Numbered from the stretch's first letter, positions 11,780 to 24,268 are shown. The stretch is DNA of 64,000 bases from Lineus longissimus (GCF_910592395.1 NC_088325.1:4371501-4435500), one strand, 5' to 3'. Notes: a model not told the origin generated them from the letters alone. Numbers and translations are program-made.

Positions 11780-12503
11780 TTATTCCAGACATGGCTGTAC
11801 ATGTCTGAGGTCCAGATATTCTCCATGCTGAACTGGCTCTACTCGACCTAAATTGGCATATGTTGACACTTGGCTGTGAGCCATATCGTCATTTGAGTGA
11901 CTTTGGGGCCGCTTATTGTCCCCATCGGATTGGCTTGAACTGCTTTCAGTTGTGCTCTGGCCAGGTTGTCCCTGAATGGGGAATGATAAGTTGCTGTCAT
12001 TGTCTTCAGACTCCTGTCTCTCCTGACCGATTATCTTCTTGCTTAAAACATCCTGCCCGAACTGCTCATATGGGGTTGCGTGTTCCGTGTGATGATCCTG
12101 AGGTTCGGGAGCAGGGTTTCCGCCAGAATCATTTTGCAGCCTTCTCGAAGGACTATCCACGTAGTCGTAGGCGTCTACGTCTACTTCATCATCTGAACTC
12201 GTGGGCTCGTTCCCAAGGGCTGCGCGTACTGGATTGTGATGCCCTATAGCCATTGGCAGTGCAGCATTCTGGTCGGACGGGCGTTTAGGGTGAAATGCAT
12301 CATTTTCGTATTCAATCCCAGTGTTCACGTTGGCATGTACAGAGCTATTTCCGGCTGTTTTAAATTCAATCCTCGTATCGTCGTAATCTGCGGTGTCATT
12401 TGTAGATAACTGATTCCCCCTGATTCTTGTATCATCTTTATCTGCGGTGCCATTCATAGGTCGAAGACTCTGCGTCGTCCCCCATCGCGCCAGTGCACGC
12501 TTC
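11780..12503 (-). CDS. Receptor exon 7: cytoplasmic tail with tyrosine motifs
   Basis: Begins after acceptor tacttccgcag with KRALARWG and ends at the stop codon at 11780. The tail is rich in D, E, S, N and Q and probably disordered. Tyrosines sit in AYDYV, TPYEQF, STYANL and GEYLDL contexts. Only STYANL fits the full ITIM consensus. Confidence 0.85.
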
Positions 12504-15500
12504 CTGCGGAAGTAAAAACAGCCTTAATTAACGCGACCAATAAACGTGGAAGTACGAGTAACATGATACACCGCGACTGCATTCACTTTGAATATACAGA
12601 ATTGTAGCGTTTAGTTTTCCTTGATATTTTGTCACTTTCACGCGACTTGCGTGTTCCCGTCGCATATCTTGGGCTCAGGAAGTGGTACTTGCCCTTGCCT
12701 TCCACTATTAGAGATGTCCCCCGTCGTAGATGTGGCGCTTAACTTACATGAGGTCGCTTCGTGTATTGATATCCTGCGGTGTTTTGATTGTATATCTTAT
12801 GTGATCATCGAGAAACTAGTGTTTGTGACTATGTTTCAGACTGTACAGTATCTTACCACAAAACAAATACAGCAATGGTGCCTGCTACAGGTACAATGAC
12901 TCCTCCTACTACCACACCGCCAACGAGAGGAAAAACTGTTAAAAAACAATAACCGCATTTTGATTAAATCTCCATCAGACTTCGCATTTTTAGTGAGGAG
13001 AGCTTACATTAAAGATGAATACATTTGCAATCGACTTGGTTTCGCAGTAGCCTTCGTCATCTTGATCCGAGCTACTGGGGTCAGACTGATACCAGGTATG
13101 TTACACTTTATACATGCTATGTGTTAATAATATATGATCTCGGAAAGCTTTGCTGTGCAACACCATAGCCAGGAATGTGACGAAGACAAACGATTAAATG
13201 AGCTTGTGATAAAAATGCAGGTAACCAGTTTCTGAACTCAGACCAGTTGGGGTCAACTGTCTGGTTGGCCAAAAACTGCATCGATATACTGTCTCAGTCA
13301 CTGCGAATCAAAGTGGTCTGTTTGTTGTACTTTCGCTACCACCAGCTACATTAAGTTCCGAGTGCATTATCAACTTCGTCGCTGGTGATTGCCAAATTAT
13401 CAAAACTGACATGGCCAAATTGTTATCAAACAGAAAAGGCCAAATGGCAACTTAATCCGAAGGTTCTATATTCTGTCGAGCTTCTACATGTATGATATAA
13501 TAAATAGTACAAATAAAAACAGTAATTCTAGCTATACGAGGGATTTAACACATGACCCCGTGGCTTTAAGCCTTTTCAGCTCTACAGTTTTTTCGAAGAA
13601 TATCGATGCAGTTACATACCTGAAACTTTAGCCAAACTCGACTCACCTGATGTGTTTGTTTCAAGATTAACAGCTTGCGAGTTCTTTTTGTCATTGACTC
13701 CATTCTTGAAAACCGTGCTCCTGTATATAACATCTCCACCATCTTCAACCACCACAAAATAATAATATGACTTGTCGGCATCAACGAAAAAGGCTGCAAT
13801 GTTATTATTTGGGTTAGGCGCGGTGTAATTCCTGCAGTCTTCAGTACCTTCCTGGCAGTACACGATCTTAAGTGCCGTATATTTACCAGTCACTTGTTTC
13901 CAGCGCACCGTTACCATGTTGTCTATCCGGTTCACATCCATGAGGGTCGTTCGGGGTTTCTCTGCAGAAGAACAATTAGTTCCCGAAAAAAACATTTTGC
14001 AGTGGCTCAGTCTGTTCAGAGGTCGGTGTAATATTTTAATGTGGTTGTTCCCCATATTTCTTCGTTTCCAATAATACAGTATACAGCTAAAGAAATCAAG
14101 ACTTGCAATAGGGAAATACACAAGAAACAATATGTAATGCGAAAACACGGAAACAACCAAAGAAGTCACACCAGTTCAAAGCCTTAATGCGCTACTAAGA
14201 GTAATGATTCATAGAAACCGCTGATATACATTTAATGGTTTTCGCAAGAGGTGATTAACTGGAGCTCAGTGATGAACTGAATTGCAAATGGGCGTGTCTA
14301 TTAGGAAAAAAAAACAAACCTGCTGTTTTCCCAGATGTTATGTTGCTGAAGTTACTCGGCTGAGTTCCCACAATAGAATTCTTGATGCGCACCCGAAACA
14401 TATACCAGACATTCGACTCAAGACCCATAACCTTGTGATACACGGCTTTCTTGAGACCTGGATCAGTTATTCCTCCATGAGGAACCTCCGAGGCAACATC
14501 CCAGTTCTCAGAAAACTGCTTGTATTGGACGTAAAATCTCTGCTCCGATTCGCCATTGAATTCTGAGATCCATTCGAGAGTAACTGTAACGGCAGTTGTA
14601 TTCACTACTTTGAGTTTGCTGGGTGCAGAGGGTGGCCCTTAAATGAAGTTACGGTTGCGACCTCAGTTATGGGATGGTTGTGCCAATTCTGGTGTCTGTA
14701 CATCGGGCCGTTAACTCGTCTTGAAACAAGACCACTAATGAATATTCATAGGTTGGAGGGTCGAGGCCTATCAATTAAACGAGTGCATGTTTTTAACTCT
14801 CAAGTACATATTTGGAGAGGTATTGAAAAAATATTTGCTGTGGCAAGTCTACAGATATAAAGAAATTATTTGATGAAAAAAATAATTTCGAATTTTGCTA
14901 ATTTGGTAATAGGGGGCGTGTTTTGAGATTTTTCTGCCAGTTGGCTGAAAAGAGTGGAAATATCAATGTCTGTCTAATTTGTCGATTATCAAAAAATTTC
15001 CGTGGTCAACTACCAGTTTATTGTTCACCATTTACTTGCCCGACTGTTCGGAATATCATATCAAAATTTCAGATTCACAACCCCACGCAGTATTTGATGC
15101 GTCGCGGTCAAACATTGACAATTTAACTGCTAAACGGCTTAAAAAATCAATTGTGGTCTTGTCTATCTTACTGGGGTACTAAGGTGAAGCGCCATGAACA
15201 ACCGTTCCGAACCAGCAGGATGTGGCGCAATAAGTCCCATTATCAATAACAGAAAACATAGCAATAAGAAAAAAACGAAGGATGTACTTACTAATGACAA
15301 CGAAATCATGTGCATTGCTTGACTTAGATCCAGCATCATTTTTTGCGACACATACATATTTTCCAGCATGCCCGAGGGTGACGGGTGTAATTAGAAGAGC
15401 ACCGTATGCATCGGTCTCTGGTAATAGAGGTTCGCCATTCTTAGTCCACGTATAAGTGACTGGTTTCGTCACGTTGACATTTTCGGCATTGCAGGTGAGG

Positions 15501-18500
15501 TTTGCAGTGTCTCCACCATTGACCGGCGATTGAATTGTGACTGTTGGGCTGAGGGGTGGAACTGAAATAAAGAGAGAGAGAGGGTAGTCAGCAGCTTGAA
15601 GGGGTAATAAGCTTAAAGGTTGTGGTTTACCTACGGCAAGCACATTTTAAAAGCGGCGATCCTCTGAACTAATGCTTACTTCACACCATTTACATGCAGT
15701 TTTCCCTTCAACACAAATATACCCTTTTCAAAAATGTATTTCAATGACGTATTCGGCTTTCATGGTCGGTCAATTAGAGGCAATTGACCACAAGTTAACG
15801 CAAGTGACCACAGAATATCTGAACAGCTTAGGCAGTGGCGGGAATGACGTGAATTACAATAACAAAGTTGTAGCTTGCGATCGCCACGCGATATTATTAG
15901 ATTTGTGTTACAAGTTTTCTCTTTTATGGATGGATATATTTGAAAAATTATTTTTGTAAATATAGCCATCGGTGCAGTTCAGGTTCCCAACGATCGCTTT
16001 CTTAAAATATTTGGAAGGCAATAGGCAATATTTAGAAAATTGTAAACCAAGGCCTTTTAGGGCATTAATTTGTTAAAACCAATAAAGGGAATGTAGTTTT
16101 AGAAAAAAACGGATCGTTAGTACCTACACGCACCATGCCTCGATGTGTGAGTCCAAATCTGAAATGGATATGTCGCATCGTGAATTCTGTAGGATTGTTC
16201 ATAACTCAAATTATGACCTCTTATAAAAAGCTAATTAACTCAATTCTAATTTGTAAAATTGATATATCTTTTTGCAAATGGGAAGGTAAAGGTTGGAACT
16301 AAAACATACATTGAAATAAATAGATACCCTTTTTGAGTTATATGTTATTTTTGTTGGAAGCGTACACTTGATGTATCATAGGTGAACCCCAGCCATAAGT
16401 AAGCCTACATCTTATTTGTGACTTTCTAAAATCCCGGAGACGCTAACGCAAACGCCTGTCCCCTTGTTCGACATCGTGATCAAGAGCTCGAACAATGGGA
16501 TAGGCGTTCACGTTGGCGTCTCGGGAGCTTTACTCCCTAATACCGGGTATAGATGGCGGGGTAGAGGTAGATAACATAGCCACAGCGTCTGTCATTTCGG
16601 GAATCCCCTGTGGTCATGTTAGTAGGCCTACTAAAAGAGATTAATTTGGTCCTGAATCGTTTGATAAGGCGAATAGAAGATACATTGATCAGATACACCG
16701 AAAGGCAAATAGGCGTGGGGCACACACACAGATGAGCATAATGAGGCAAAAGTCATCGTTGATGAAGATCGAGGTGGAATTTGTGTGTGTTAGGTGTAAT
16801 TATGGTATGCGCCAATTGCACTGGGTAAACAAGGTTTCTGAGTAATCACATATAATATGGTTAAGTAAGCTGAGATCGACATGGGCCCTTCCATTATAGC
16901 TCGATGCATTGCCAATGGGAACATGGCAACTGTGACATTCAATCCTTTTCGCGGGTATGACTTTCTAGCATGTTTGACCTATGACCTGTCTATTCGGGCA
17001 CTACGTGTCAGCATTGTTTCAACATGTCCGAAACCGTTTGTAGCCGACCAAATAATTCTGAAATTTAGCAATTCTCTCAGGGGGTATACAGATAAAGAGG
17101 CATTATACTTGAATATAAACATAAATTACCTGTAGGGATTTTTGAAATCATATTTTCGCAGTAGCGACTCCTTCTGCTCGCGATTGGCATTTGTAACACG
17201 TATTTCTTCGGTCTTTTTTGCTCCGAGGCAATTATCATTGGCTCATATATTATCTGTGTCCATGAAGTTCTATTATGCCGTCGATTGATTTGTTATTGCA
17301 TTAAGGTCAATGGTTTTTGAGACGGATTAGTCGCCTTCTTTGCCCATTCAATATGCCATGAATGCCATTAGTCAAAATAATATTTACATCTTATTTGCAT
17401 GTAAAACGTTATTCGTTTAACAGTCAAATAAGTTTTAGTTTAACATGTGATCAGGGGTAGTGGAAGCGACCATAGGAGCACGAAAAAAACCCCTGGGTGA
17501 ACGAAGTTGCAGTGTTGAGGAGATCAACAGGAGAAGAACGAATATTGTAGAAGACATGCACACACTTTTTAAACATCATTCAAATTGTCGTCCTATTTGC
17601 TGTTACAAATGAAAGGGAAAATCAACCCAAAACCCCCATACCTCAGTGAAACAGTCCTCCCATTTGAGGGAGAACATATGCAAAGGTGCAGTATGTGTTT
17701 TTATCACTTACCTAAAACATCCAACCTCAGTGTAGTTGTGGCCTCTTGTCCATCAGCCTCGCACGCCCATTCCCCGCTGTCCGAAGTTTGAACATTACTT
17801 AATTGAAAACTATAAAAGTTATTCCTATCACACCGTGTGTTTGTCAATCTTGATTTGTACTCCTTTGAAAAGACTAAACAATTGTAAGATAGAACTACTG
17901 CTCCTTGGCTGCCGTGTTTGTCTTTCCACCACCATAAACTTTTGGCGGTTCCACCCGTAATATTACAACTTAGCGTTATCGTTTCGCCGAGGTGTGGACG
18001 GGAATTACTAAGTGTATTCCTTATCGTCATCCCGAGAATATCTGAAATCACAAAAGCAACATGATCATTTTTCATTATGTAACATGCCGCGAAGACAACA
18101 GTTTAACAACGCCTTAAAAGATAGACAGTTGCTAAACCTTATGACTCAATATATCACTCTTCAAACAACAATTCAATGTGAACTATTTTTGTATTAATTG
18201 GACTTTTGAGCAAGCCCCTTTGAACATTGGTCATTTTTAGTAGAAAATGCTATTTACTATGCGTTATTTATAATTCTCACTATCATTATAGAACAATTCA
18301 GCAGGAAGAGATAGTATTTGTTCGACAAATGTATGACACGAATTAAGCAGACGTTATGAGTGGCCTCACAGCGCGCTGGTAGGTTTAATTGTCATTGAAA
18401 TTTCCTACTTGAGCAGTGCGACAAAAACAATTTCTGTTTTTAGATATTTTTTATCTTGGAGGTGAATAAAGAAAACGTGTTCATGATATGTACAGTCCTA

Positions 18501-19236
18501 CCAGAAAGTAAATGTCCAAAGGTTTTTTAAATATCACAGAGATAGAATAAGATAATTGAATGCGGTTTTTAGCAGACAATGATATGTTAAGTTGCTAATG
18601 TATCTGTTGTGTTTTGGCCCAGTGAATCCTGTCTCTTCATTATATAATAGGCATGTCTAAAAATACCCCAAAACTATTTTATTTTGTTTCTTTTTTACAA
18701 TGTATCGGTGAACTATGATGAAAAAAAGTTGTTTTCTCTTTCATGAGAAAATTCCTGCTAAATTCTTCATTTTGAAGAATAATTATAGCTCGCTGCAGGT
18801 GATTGTTTATGTCAGACAGCTGGTGGCCTTTTCGAACCCCCCTTATGATCAGCAATGCAGTCAGTCAGGGTATTTATGAATGCAGCCATTTAACACAATT
18901 GATGGTTCAAATAAACAAAATTCATAGACTTTTCACGACAAGAATATCACCCTACATCTGTCTGATTGTTGTACAGCAGCATTTGCAAGTGACGTGATCA
19001 GACAGATGATTTGCTGCTGCTGATGAGACGTCATCACTCCGTCAGGTAGGTGCCACAGATTAGTAAATCGTTTGAAATGTCAGCCGTAAATAGAATCTAA
19101 AATCGTTTGAAATACAATTTGTACTTGGGAGACACCAGCGAGATAAACCGGCACAACAGAAACAAAATCGACGTTCGCAAAATAACTTACTTTGAAACTG
19201 GAGAAGAATGAATGCCAAAGGTGGTAGAAGTTTCAT
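11780..19236 (-). CDS. Ig/FN3 transmembrane receptor with ITIM-like tail, seven exons
   Basis: I assembled this gene from seven exons: 19191-19236, 17712-18041, 15292-15561, 14320-14637, 13647-13961, 12857-12935 and 11780-12503. All junctions are GT-AG and every phase agrees. The coding total is 2082 bp, giving 693 residues. Order: signal peptide (1-15), V-like Ig (about 16-125), C2/I-like Ig (126-215), two FN3 domains (216-321 and 322-426), one transmembrane helix (about 428-453), and a 240-residue acidic, Ser/Thr-rich cytoplasmic tail. The tail has S-T-Y-A-N-L at Tyr668, which fits the ITIM pattern (S/I/V/L)xYxx(I/V/L), a YLDL at Tyr682, and YxN motifs that could bind Grb2-type SH2 domains. 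I infer a plasma-membrane adhesion or inhibitory immune-type receptor. The ligand is unknown. The model rests on sequence alone; a neural adhesion molecule is an alternative. Confidence 0.85.
12857..12935 (-). CDS. Receptor exon 6: transmembrane helix
   Basis: A 79-bp exon between acceptor ttttttaacag and donor gtaaga. It encodes a glycine/valine-rich span (FPLVGGVVVGGVIVPVAG, then TIAVFVL). It takes phase 1 from exon 5 and leaves phase 2, which completes a Trp codon in exon 7 and runs straight into the basic stop-transfer residues K-R. Confidence 0.85.
13647..13961 (-). CDS. Receptor exon 5: second FN3 domain
   Basis: 315 bp, phase 1-1, acceptor cttctgcag, donor gtgagt. FN3-like strands include VTVRWKQV, ALKIVYC and YYYFVVVEDG. 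An internal pair (YCQ and DCR) may form a disulfide. It is more divergent than exon 4. Confidence 0.75.
14320..14637 (-). CDS. Receptor exon 4: first FN3 domain
   Basis: 318 bp, phase 1-1. It opens with P-P-S-A-P and has the FN3 landmarks: a W in strand B (TLEWIS), Y in strand C (YVQYKQ), then VMGLES..WYMFRVRIKNS, a typical strand E-F tyrosine corner region. Confidence 0.85.
15292..15561 (-). CDS. Receptor exon 3: C2/I-type Ig domain
   Basis: 270 bp, phase 1-1, acceptor ttatttcag after a pyrimidine tract, donor gtaagt. The Ig hallmark residues are present: NLTC, YTWTKNG and GKYVCVAKNDAG. The N-linked site N-L-T overlaps the first cysteine strand. Confidence 0.88.
16432..16526. repeat. Hairpin in the receptor intron
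   Basis: About 39 bp (from tcccggagacgctaacg to ccttgttcga) pairs imperfectly with the reverse complement ending at 16526 around a loop of roughly 16 nt. Probable small foldback MITE. Confidence 0.65.
17370..17513 (+). repeat. Dispersed repeat A, copy 2 (intronic)
   Basis: Partner of 4074-4222, in the same orientation, upstream (genomic left) of the V-like Ig exon. Confidence 0.65.
17712..18041 (-). CDS. Receptor exon 2: four-cysteine V-like Ig domain
   Basis: 330 bp, phase 1-1, acceptor tgatttcag, donor gtaagtg. It has the Ig core LSC ... W ... DSGEWAC, plus two extra cysteines (YNC and TRC) between the canonical pair that could form a second disulfide. The same length and cysteine spacing pattern recur in the exon at 63469-63798. 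Confidence 0.85.
18490..18585 (+). repeat. Dispersed repeat B, copy 2 (intronic)
   Basis: Partner of 4861-4955, in the first intron of the receptor gene. Confidence 0.7.
19191..19236 (-). CDS. Receptor exon 1: start and signal peptide
   Basis: Encodes MKLLPPLAFILLQFQ, a short hydrophobic leader, then ends in phase 1 at a strong donor (gtaagtt). The single leftover base joins the phase-1 Ig exon at 18041. Confidence 0.8.
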
Positions 19237-19298
19237 CGTGATAGCGGTCGAAGCTCTTTAGTTTTAGATGATCATGAACTCCGAGAAAGGTGTAACGA

Positions 19299-19305
19299 TT
19301 TTATA
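19299..19305 (-). promoter_or_regulatory. TATA box of the receptor gene
   Basis: TATAAAA on the minus strand, with its last base 63 bp upstream of the start codon at 19236. A start site near 19275 would leave a 5' UTR of roughly 40 nt. The spacing supports exon 1 as the true first coding exon. Confidence 0.6.
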
Positions 19306-20472
19306 CTTATATCTCCCCTCATTTTCCATGGCAGAAATGTCATACGAATATAACTGACAAAGAAGTAATTGTTTAATTACAATTATGTACTTGGAACTCG
19401 TGACTCTTAATTGTATAATTATTATCCCATAATTATTCATGACTACTCTTTTGTTAGAACTGTGCAATCTCTATTCCAAGGGATCAATGCGCTCCACTTC
19501 CGGGCTCTCATCAACCCCTGGAAATATCTAAAAAAACTTTGGGATAAGTTAATGACAATTGACATACATGTATATATCAATGACGTCACTCGAGATCACA
19601 TGTCATTTGATTATTAGCATAAGATAATTAAAATTATGATTAACATTTTGCTCCTGGTTATCACGTGAACATCACTCAAAGCTTCCTATCGGTTGAATTC
19701 TCTCTTTTGATTTTGGTCATATATTACTATGATTAATTTCCCCAATGAGTCAAATCAACAAATTGCCTTCATATATTACACTAACTACCATAACAAAGAC
19801 AAATACTTTCCATTGTTGTATGATTATTGTAAATTGATTGCAGCAATAAAAACCTATCATCAGGATAAAATGACAGCCCAGTGGGTTTGTTTATGAAGAG
19901 GTACTATTTTTTTAGCAGGAGTCAAAATATAATCTGGAAATTAGCGACGGATATTTTATTCATGTTAGTGTCAGATATTAAGAAAATATTTCACGTCCAG
20001 GCATATAGCCTAAGCTAAAATATCTCATGCCTGGACGTGTCATATTTGCTTTATCATACTGAATACCTGTTTTAATTACTGCAACATAATACATACGGTC
20101 GAGACGGTACCTGGTCGGCAGGATGCTCCTCTTCCGTCGGCTCCTTTCGACAGTTTATCAAAGTGCCGTCCGATGGCGACGACGCTTTTTTATTGAGCAC
20201 GACACGATTCGTCTCGTCCGTGCGCCTTTATTGACAATTATTGGTCTTTTTCATTCATAAAATGCCCTCAAGGCACGGACGGCTTTTCTCCACCACCTTT
20301 TCGGTGCTTGTAGCATCCTAGTTATTTTCAATCGGCGGATAGACTCGCAAATGTGTGTAGCCATTACATGTACTGCATGACTGTGAGTTTATATAAGCAA
20401 ACAAATGTTTGAAGCGTTTTTGGCCTGACTAGAAGTTATTGGAGTTTGCCTTCTGTAGTTTCTGTGCATCAG
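19306..20472. other. Upstream region of the receptor gene, no other gene seen
   Basis: AT-rich sequence that would hold the receptor gene's distal regulatory DNA. A 13-bp inverted repeat, cacgtccaggcat with its complement (19992-20004 and 20027-20039), forms a hairpin with a 22-nt loop. Confidence 0.45.
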
Positions 20473-21177
20473 CTACGGACGTGATGACAAGGTACACGAT
20501 AGTGTCATCGGCGAAAAGAGTCTGACTGTTGGTGATAGGTTTTCTGCGATCTCGTTAATGTACAACAGGAAAAGCAGTGGCCCAAACTCGGATCCTTTGG
20601 GTACTCCCGAAGTGACAGTTCCATCGTATGATTTCTCCCCGTCGAGGGCAACCGTTTGGTGTATGTTGTTGAGGAAGGCAGATATCCAGTTGTTGGTCTT
20701 GCTCGAAACATCATAGTGGAACAATTTGGCAAGGAGTTTGCGGTGGTTCACCTTGTCGAAGGCATTTGAAACGGCCATGACTAGAAGTTATGTTCGTTGG
20801 CTTTGCATCCGTGTGCCTTACATGTATTATAAATTCTAGGAATTGAGTTGTGTCTCGCAGGATTTCCAACTTAGGAAACCGTGTTGGCGGTGGTAGAGGA
20901 TGTCATGGATTTCGACGTATCTCATGGTGTTGGTCGCAAAGATATGCTCCAACACTTCTCATGAGATGTGCACATGCCTATAGGAAATGGGGCGGTAATT
21001 ATCTGGTGTTGACGTATTTCCCTTCTGTATCACTTTGACTGATCGCCAGTCTTCGGGGATGGAACCAGTGTTGCATGAATGACGGAATATTATACCCAGG
21101 ATTCGGGTTAGACTAACTGCAAGGTCTTCGTGACCAAGGAACTGGGCCCGGTTCGGATCCAAGTGGTCTGCGGCCAA
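20473..21177 (-). pseudogene. Reverse-transcriptase fragment of a non-LTR retrotransposon
   Basis: The minus pieces 20959-21177 and 20473-20778 match successive RT blocks: PEDWR...K.G..S.PDNYRPIS, then FDKVNH..LL, SGVPKGS.FGPLLFLLYINE. The ADD box is lost to a frameshift. It lacks both ends and is dead. Clade (jockey/CR1-like) uncertain. Confidence 0.75.
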
Positions 21178-21189
21178 TCGCGGTCCATG

Positions 21190-21430
21190 TAGGATTGATA
21201 ATTGATAGTTTATTAGTGCATTCCACTACGAGCCCAAGATCTCGTATTTTTCTCGTATTTCGATCGTATTTTGTATCAGCATCGTCACCTCTCGTAAATC
21301 CACAGGGGTGCCTAATATGTGCATCGAATTCTTCTCGTATTATAAGCCTCGACTTTGAAGTCATGCAGAGCAGATTCTCGAATTCTATCGAAAAGATTAA
21401 ATCCCTGGTGTTAACCTGATAATCCCCATA
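21190..21430 (+). repeat. Dispersed repeat C, copy 1
   Basis: Words such as agatctcgt, tctcgtatttcgatcgtatt, cagcatcg and cgtaaatc appear in the same order as in the reverse complement of 34985-35175. Non-coding. Confidence 0.6.
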
Positions 21431-22028
21431 GTAAGATATCGAGAATCATCGTAAATTCTCGTAAATTTAATCCTTTATAATCGTGAGTAAATTCGATCGA
21501 ATCCGATCAGAATACGAGACTCTTCCATGTGGGCTCAGGATTTCAGTTCTACAATAGATTGTAGGTGTCGATTTACTGTGATTTAAGCCTTACCTGTTGA
21601 ATCCGCAGGCGGCATAATCCGATGGTCGAACAATCTCGTATTTCGATCGCTATTCATGGCTTTTATTCGGAATGGATCGTATATCTCTTCTCGACTTTGA
21701 AAGAGCCGTTAGATACATATACCAGACGAATCGTTGATACCACTTACAAAGAACCAAACGTGAGTAGATTATGGACATTGCAAGATTGCCTTGCAATGTT
21801 TGCAAGTAATAGAAAATCTGTGTATTGCCAATGGAAATACATGCAAAAATCAACAATATATATAATCTGATCACGAATTGTATTAAATATCTACCTGGGT
21901 AGTAGGCGTGGTGCATTTGTGGATGGTCGACACTCTAAATAGTCGTGAACTTTACAGTAATAAGGTCCTATCCTTGTCTGTGAGACAATGGGCTGCGTGG
22001 TAATGAAACCCCTCACACACATCATTTT
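21431..22028. other. No gene recognised
   Basis: More tctcgtattt-type words at 21470-21640 suggest a continuation of repeat C. The overlapping ORFs on both strands look accidental. Confidence 0.4.
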
Positions 22029-24268
22029 GGCTGAAAGGGTGGATGTCGTCCTAGGTGCCGACAAATGGTACCCAGGTTCCAGATCGACTGGACAATAAGC
22101 ACCCTGGGTACCATTACACTAGACAAACAGCACCCAGCTTCTTTTTGCTTGGCTTACGGATCTTAGGGACGAGAAGGTTTCTTGCAATCTCGTTTTATCT
22201 CGCGCCGTGTACTTGCGGCATTATCAGTGCGCGAAATAAAAAGTACAGATAAACAGAAAAAAACGCGTTTAGGCCTATAGGTCTTTGAAAGCACATTTCG
22301 GATGATTTATTCAGAAAAGGTATGTAGCAAGGAGGATACCGCGGTGACGTCACATCACGTGATCACGACCCATATTACTGATCGCTATGGCCAATCAGAT
22401 TCAGTCTACTGACAGCACCAGCACTGAACGCATCTCCACGTCTCACTGTCTGGTGCGCTCCTGTACACAAAAACACCAATAGACATGAAATATTGCAATA
22501 CCTAGTATGGATTCTTCCTGTGTAAAATAAAATGTACAGAGCAGATTAACTTCCACGAATAAAAAAGACGTTTCGCGTGGCCAAAGTGCGGATTTAATGT
22601 CTCCGCTAAAATACATTACGAAATACACTAGGCAATGCACTACGCGATACACGGTAGATATGCAGTTGAGTTTGTTATTGTTTTGACTTAGAAGCCCGCC
22701 CATATTATAATATATTCATGTATTCATAGTACAAACTCATCTCTGTCCCATACAACTCTAAGAACAGTCAATTTCTCCGTAAATCATCACCGAAACCGCG
22801 ATATCCGCAGGAAGATTTCGTTCTAGTGTCCGAAAATGCATGATCTTACAGGGGCGCTAACTCGACAAATAGAGAGGATCTATGCAAATTTTAGGTCCTA
22901 CAGGTCTCGAACTTGTAAAATCTGTAAACATGCCTCCAAACCCATCATGATAATGAAGAGATTGCCCCATATCTGGGAGACTGTTTTGAAACCATCGCTA
23001 ATTTTGGAAGATCGGTGCCCGGCTATTTGGTTTTAAAAACCCTATTTTTCCCCATCAAAACAGCACTTTTCATTATTCAAATGATAACTTATTGTCTGAA
23101 CACTTATTTCAGAGCAGAAAAGTACTAATAACTCTGATTTGATGCGAAAAATCTAACTTTATTTGATGACTTGATTTTCCCTTGGCCGTGGATCGAGTTT
23201 GTTTACAATATGCAGCGCCATCTTGGAAAAGCCGTGACGTCACCGCGGTATCCTCCTTGGGTATGTAGAAGGGATATATTCAGAGAATGAAAAATTGTGT
23301 GATGACAAAATGAATGGATTTGCTGCGTATTTTTCTTGACTATCAGTCGATATGTACACATTGGCATGGGGCAAGGGAGCGTATGTCAACTTCCTCCAGG
23401 AACCAATGAAAATCCGTTATATTAATGAGGTAAACAATGACACGTGCTAGTCTTGTATACTATGTTGATATACACTATACAGGGCTGGATTATCAAGGGC
23501 AACAGGGCAATTGGAGGACACTATGTTGTTTTGAGGACCAGCTAAACTTGCCTTTTATGTTGTTTTTTTGCTCACCCCCCCCCCCCCCCCCCATTGTTCC
23601 AAATCCGAACACAACATCGATCAGTAGAGCCTACACACAGAGCACCGAGTGCAGTGTGACACACATATGGATGACATGATACATGATGCGTGTCGGGATG
23701 ATGGTAGGCCTAGTGCTGTTGCTGACATCTAGGCCCTTAAGGGGCCTAATTAGCGCTAGCAGCCGATTTAGGCCTACTAGCCTAGACCTTATTTTCAACA
23801 TCGAATAGACTAAAATGTAGCACTGAATTAGCACGATGTGATAAATTGATTATTCACCTTTTTTGCCTAAGCCGAACTCCGTTGTTTATTGTTTGATAAC
23901 GATTGTACAAGACACATGTGTCAAACAGCATGCAGTCACTCGCGGGTGAAGAATTTCGTGACCACGCCCACCTGATGTATGCCGTCACAGTCATCGCTGC
24001 CTGAAGATGGCAAACTCCAAGACTAGCACGTGTCATTGTTTACCTCATTATAATAACGGATTTTCATTGGTTCCTGGAGAAGGTTGACATACGCTCCCTA
24101 GCCCCATGTGATATGTACCACGGCGCGAGATAAAACGAGAATGCAAGAAACGTCCTCGTCCCTAAGATCCGTAAGCCAGGCAAAAAGAAGCTGGATGCTT
24201 ATTGTCCAATCGATCTCGAACGTGGGTACCATTTGTCGGCACCCAGGACGACATCCACCCTTTCAGCT
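22029..24268. mobile_element. Foldback element with long inverted arms, interrupted
   Basis: The left arm, 22029-22211 plus 23349-23455, pairs with the right arm, 24012-24268. Examples are ggctgaaagggtggatgtcg against the complement of cgacatccaccctttcagct, and a long shared stretch from gcgagataaaacgag to gtaagcca. The left arm is broken by about 1.1 kb that includes the 932-bp element at 22328. The core (23456-24011) holds a C-run at 23574-23592 and no transposase. Probably non-autonomous. Confidence 0.65.
22328..23259. mobile_element. 932-bp TIR element with 9-bp target duplication
   Basis: Terminal inverted repeats begin caaggaggataccgcggtga and continue for about 26 bp. They are flanked on both sides by ggtatgtag (22319-22327 and 23260-23268). 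A 9-bp duplication points to a Mutator-like element; 8 bp with a fortuitous base would point to hAT. There is no transposase inside. It lies within the left arm of the foldback element, so it is younger. Confidence 0.75.

Noticed and set aside
13008-13085. Possible extra receptor exon between FN3-2 and the TM exon (minus strand, starting SDPSSSDQDDEGYC)
   Set aside because: It has usable splice ends and an open frame, but it is phase 0-0. FN3-2 ends in phase 1 and the TM exon starts in phase 1, and these join perfectly without it.
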